Part shown: piece after piece, positions 63,268 to 64,000 of the stretch | How positions within the stretch are numbered: position 1 is the stretch's first letter | Layout of the letters: the number at the start of each line of letters is the position of its first letter | Assembly (NCBI RefSeq): GCF_900103585.1 | Contig: NZ_FNHV01000003.1 | Location: 398,011 to 462,010 of the forward strand | Length of the DNA: 64,000 nucleotides | Direction of reading: 5' to 3' | Origin: Streptomyces sp. cf386 | Lineage (GTDB): Bacteria; Actinomycetota; Actinomycetes; Streptomycetales; Streptomycetaceae | Position numbers and translations under genes: made by a program | Notes under the pieces: generated by a model | What the model was told of the DNA's origin: nothing | Database searches by the model: none | Seen by the model: only the letters and a program-made list of their open reading frames with translations

Positions 63268-64000
63268 GCGCCCGTCCAGCACGGCACGGACCGTGCGGGC
63301 CATGACCCGCATGTCCCAGGCCAACGACCAGTTGTCGACGTACCGCAGATCGAGCGAGACGGTCTCGTGCCAGGACAGGTCCGACCTGCCGCTGACCTGC
63401 CACAGTCCGGTGAGGCCGGGTTTGACGCTCAGTCGGCGCATCTCCACCTGGTCGTAGCGGGCGACCTCCTCGGGCAGCGGCGGGCGGGGTCCCACCAGCG
63501 ACATATGGCCGAGCAGGACATTGACCAACTGGGGCAGTTCGTCCAGCGAGTAGCGGCGCAGAAAGCGCCCGACGGACGTGACCCGCGGATCCCGGCGCAG
63601 CTTGAACATATGGCCGTCGTGTTCGTTCGCCGCCGCCAGGTCACCCTTCATCCGGTCCGCGTCGGCCACTATGGTCCGGAACTTCCACATGGGGAAGGGC
63701 GTCCCGTTCCGGCCGACGCGCTCCTGGCGGTAGAGGACCGACCCCGGCGAACTGACGTGCACGGCGAACGCCAGCAGCGCGAACAGCGGAGCCAGCACCA
63801 TGAGCAGGACCAACGCGCCCGCTCGGTCGGTGGCGGACTTCAGCAGCGTCGGCAGGCCACCGCGCGTCGGCGGTGAGATGTCCAGCAGGGTGAGCCCGGC
63901 GGCCGAGGCGATCCGGACCCTGCGCCGGGCCACTTCGACGACGCCGGGCAGCACCATCAGCCGACGGCCCCGGTCGTGCAGGGCCCACGACAACCGCCGA
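63256..64000 (-). CDS. polyprenyl glycosylphosphotransferase (WcaJ/WbaP-like), 5' part outside window
   Basis: At least 245 residues; the frame is open to the window edge so the N-terminus is missing. After one membrane helix (GALVLLMVLAPLFALLAFAVHV), the conserved catalytic domain has FPMWKFRTI, GRFLRRYSLDELPQLVNVLLGHMSLVGPRPPLPEEV and KPGLTGLWQVSGRSDLSW. These are the signatures of the initiating sugar-1-phosphate transferase onto undecaprenyl phosphate. It starts the repeat unit of this exopolysaccharide. Confidence 0.93.
   Translation of the reverse strand, partial: RRLSWALHDRGRRLMVLPGVVEVARRRVRIASAAGLTLLDISPPTRGGLPTLLKSATDRAGALVLLMVLAPLFALLAFAVHVSSPGSVLYRQERVGRNGTPFPMWKFRTIVADADRMKGDLAAANEHDGHMFKLRRDPRVTSVGRFLRRYSLDELPQLVNVLLGHMSLVGPRPPLPEEVARYDQVEMRRLSVKPGLTGLWQVSGRSDLSWHETVSLDLRYVDNWSLAWDMRVMARTVRAVLDGRGAY

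Overview
The window is high-GC actinobacterial DNA, almost certainly from a Streptomyces. The grounds are the strong G/C bias at third codon positions, frequent GTG and TTG starts, the gene order rplM-rpsI-glmM-coaA-glmS beside the S10/spc/alpha ribosomal operons, an XRE/DUF397 regulator pair, and dispersed Streptomyces-type intergenic repeats. No rRNA, tRNA, CRISPR array, insertion sequence or replication origin was seen.

Layout. 1-800 holds the end of an XRE-type regulator, its DUF397 partner and a small secreted SH3-like protein. 882-6034 holds glmS, an SGNH hydrolase and a DrrAB-like ABC exporter. 6522-11619 holds a very large secreted Ala-rich lectin/coiled-coil protein ending in a deaminase-fold toxin domain, followed by a small gene that is the likely immunity protein. 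11693-16920 is housekeeping: coaA, a DUF389 membrane protein, a secreted calcium-repeat protein, glmM, rpsI and rplM. 17207-26205 is a polysaccharide region with a GT87 mannosyltransferase, a membrane-anchored protein of unknown role, and a minus-strand block reading cellulose-synthase-like GT2, GH26 lipoprotein, GT39, UDP-glucose dehydrogenase and Ppm1-like GT2. 26422-43857 is truA plus the alpha, spc and S10 ribosomal blocks, all transcribed leftward from a promoter near 44250. Further promoters are visible before secY, infA and rplM, and several strong hairpins subdivide the array.

44264-64000 is a long, mostly minus-strand accessory run. Reading in the direction of transcription it has a WcaJ-like initiating sugar transferase (cut by the window edge), a frameshifted plus-strand membrane glycosyltransferase, and a CDP-alcohol phosphatidyltransferase. 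Then come a hexapeptide acyltransferase, a GT4, a SAM methyltransferase-like protein, a GDP-mannose 3,5-epimerase homologue, a second GT4, a Wzy-type polymerase, a Wzz/BY-kinase-like protein with a ruined P-loop, and a Wzx flippase. A secreted beta-propeller protein, a TagD-like cytidylyltransferase, a secreted PQQ-type sugar dehydrogenase and pqqBCDE complete it. It reads as a Wzx/Wzy-dependent exopolysaccharide locus joined to a PQQ-cofactor locus. No pqqA is recognisable nearby.

The strongest candidate for an under-described system is the deaminase toxin/immunity pair at 6522-11619, with its N-terminal extracellular domain, ricin-type lectin and roughly 600-residue coiled-coil stalk. Second are the pqqA-less PQQ cluster and the exopolysaccharide locus carrying a plant-type GDP-mannose epimerase, a pseudo-BY-kinase and CDP-alcohol enzymes.
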